A DNA stretch of 13,257 bases. Origin: Alphaproteobacteria bacterium (GTDB lineage: Bacteria > Pseudomonadota > Alphaproteobacteria > ATCC43930 > CGMCC-115725). Under the pieces are notes generated by a model that did not search any database, had not been told where the DNA came from, and saw nothing but the letters and a program-made list of their open reading frames with translations. Where the stretch lies: NCBI GenBank assembly GCA_030037055.1, contig JASHRZ010000174.1:1-13257 (forward strand), in the 5' to 3' direction. This document shows, piece after piece, positions 13,216 through 13,257 of this stretch (the stretch's first letter is position 1; each line of letters opens with the position of its first letter). The position numbers and the translations under genes were made by a program.

Positions 13216-13257
13216 CACATCGCGCGAGCCGCCGGAGATACGCTTGGCGCCGGCGCC

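Noticed and set aside
1..13257. tRNA, rRNA, CRISPR arrays, prophage or toxin-antitoxin genes
   Set aside because: I looked for regular repeat-spacer structure, CCA-ending cloverleaf-like stretches and typical gene pairs, and saw none that I can support.

Overview
The window is GC-rich chromosomal DNA, estimated by eye at about 65% GC. It most likely comes from an alphaproteobacterium, probably Hyphomicrobiales/Rhizobiales. The reasons are the rhizobial style of the NHEJ ligase, the palindromic FixK/FNR-type boxes, and the gene families present. The assignment rests on sequence character only; no rRNA or other marker gene is present.

Layout, left to right. (1) 1-1037 (+): the ligase part of a LigD-type DNA ligase, cut off at its 5' end. 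(2) 2598-1059 (-): a probable operon of a BCAM0308-family zinc-ribbon protein, a nitroreductase and a GYD-domain protein. (3) 2759-3594 (+): a divergent pair, an 89-aa unknown protein and a THUMP-domain protein. (4) 6011-3672 (-): an Old Yellow Enzyme alkene reductase, an 80-aa unknown protein and a three-BON-domain protein. (5) 7634-6173 (-): a small lipoprotein, a secreted Trp/Tyr/His-rich protein and a second nitroreductase. (6) 7743-7891: a 149-bp element with terminal inverted repeats, an IS remnant or MITE. (7) 9695-8054 (-): a DrrA/DrrB-type ABC exporter. (8) 12427-10005 (-): kdpA followed by a SAM methyltransferase, with no kdpB or kdpC beside it. (9) 12709-13215 (+): an unknown 168-aa protein made of two related halves.

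The unifying signal is regulatory. Four palindromes of the form TTGA-N6-TCA(A/T), typical of FixK/FnrN/FNR proteins, sit in gaps upstream of operons 2 (shared with divergent pair 3), 4, 5 and 8. In three cases the box lies 59, 60 and 61 nt from the start codon I chose on other grounds, as expected for class II activation by an oxygen-responsive CRP/FNR protein. The genes are largely of stress and redox types: three flavin reductases, BON, GYD, a zinc-ribbon protein, potassium uptake and envelope proteins. I read the window as part of a low-oxygen survival island, similar in idea and partly in content to the low-oxygen-activated (lxa) locus of Burkholderia cenocepacia. The most unusual single element is a lone kdpA under a perfect FixK-type box.
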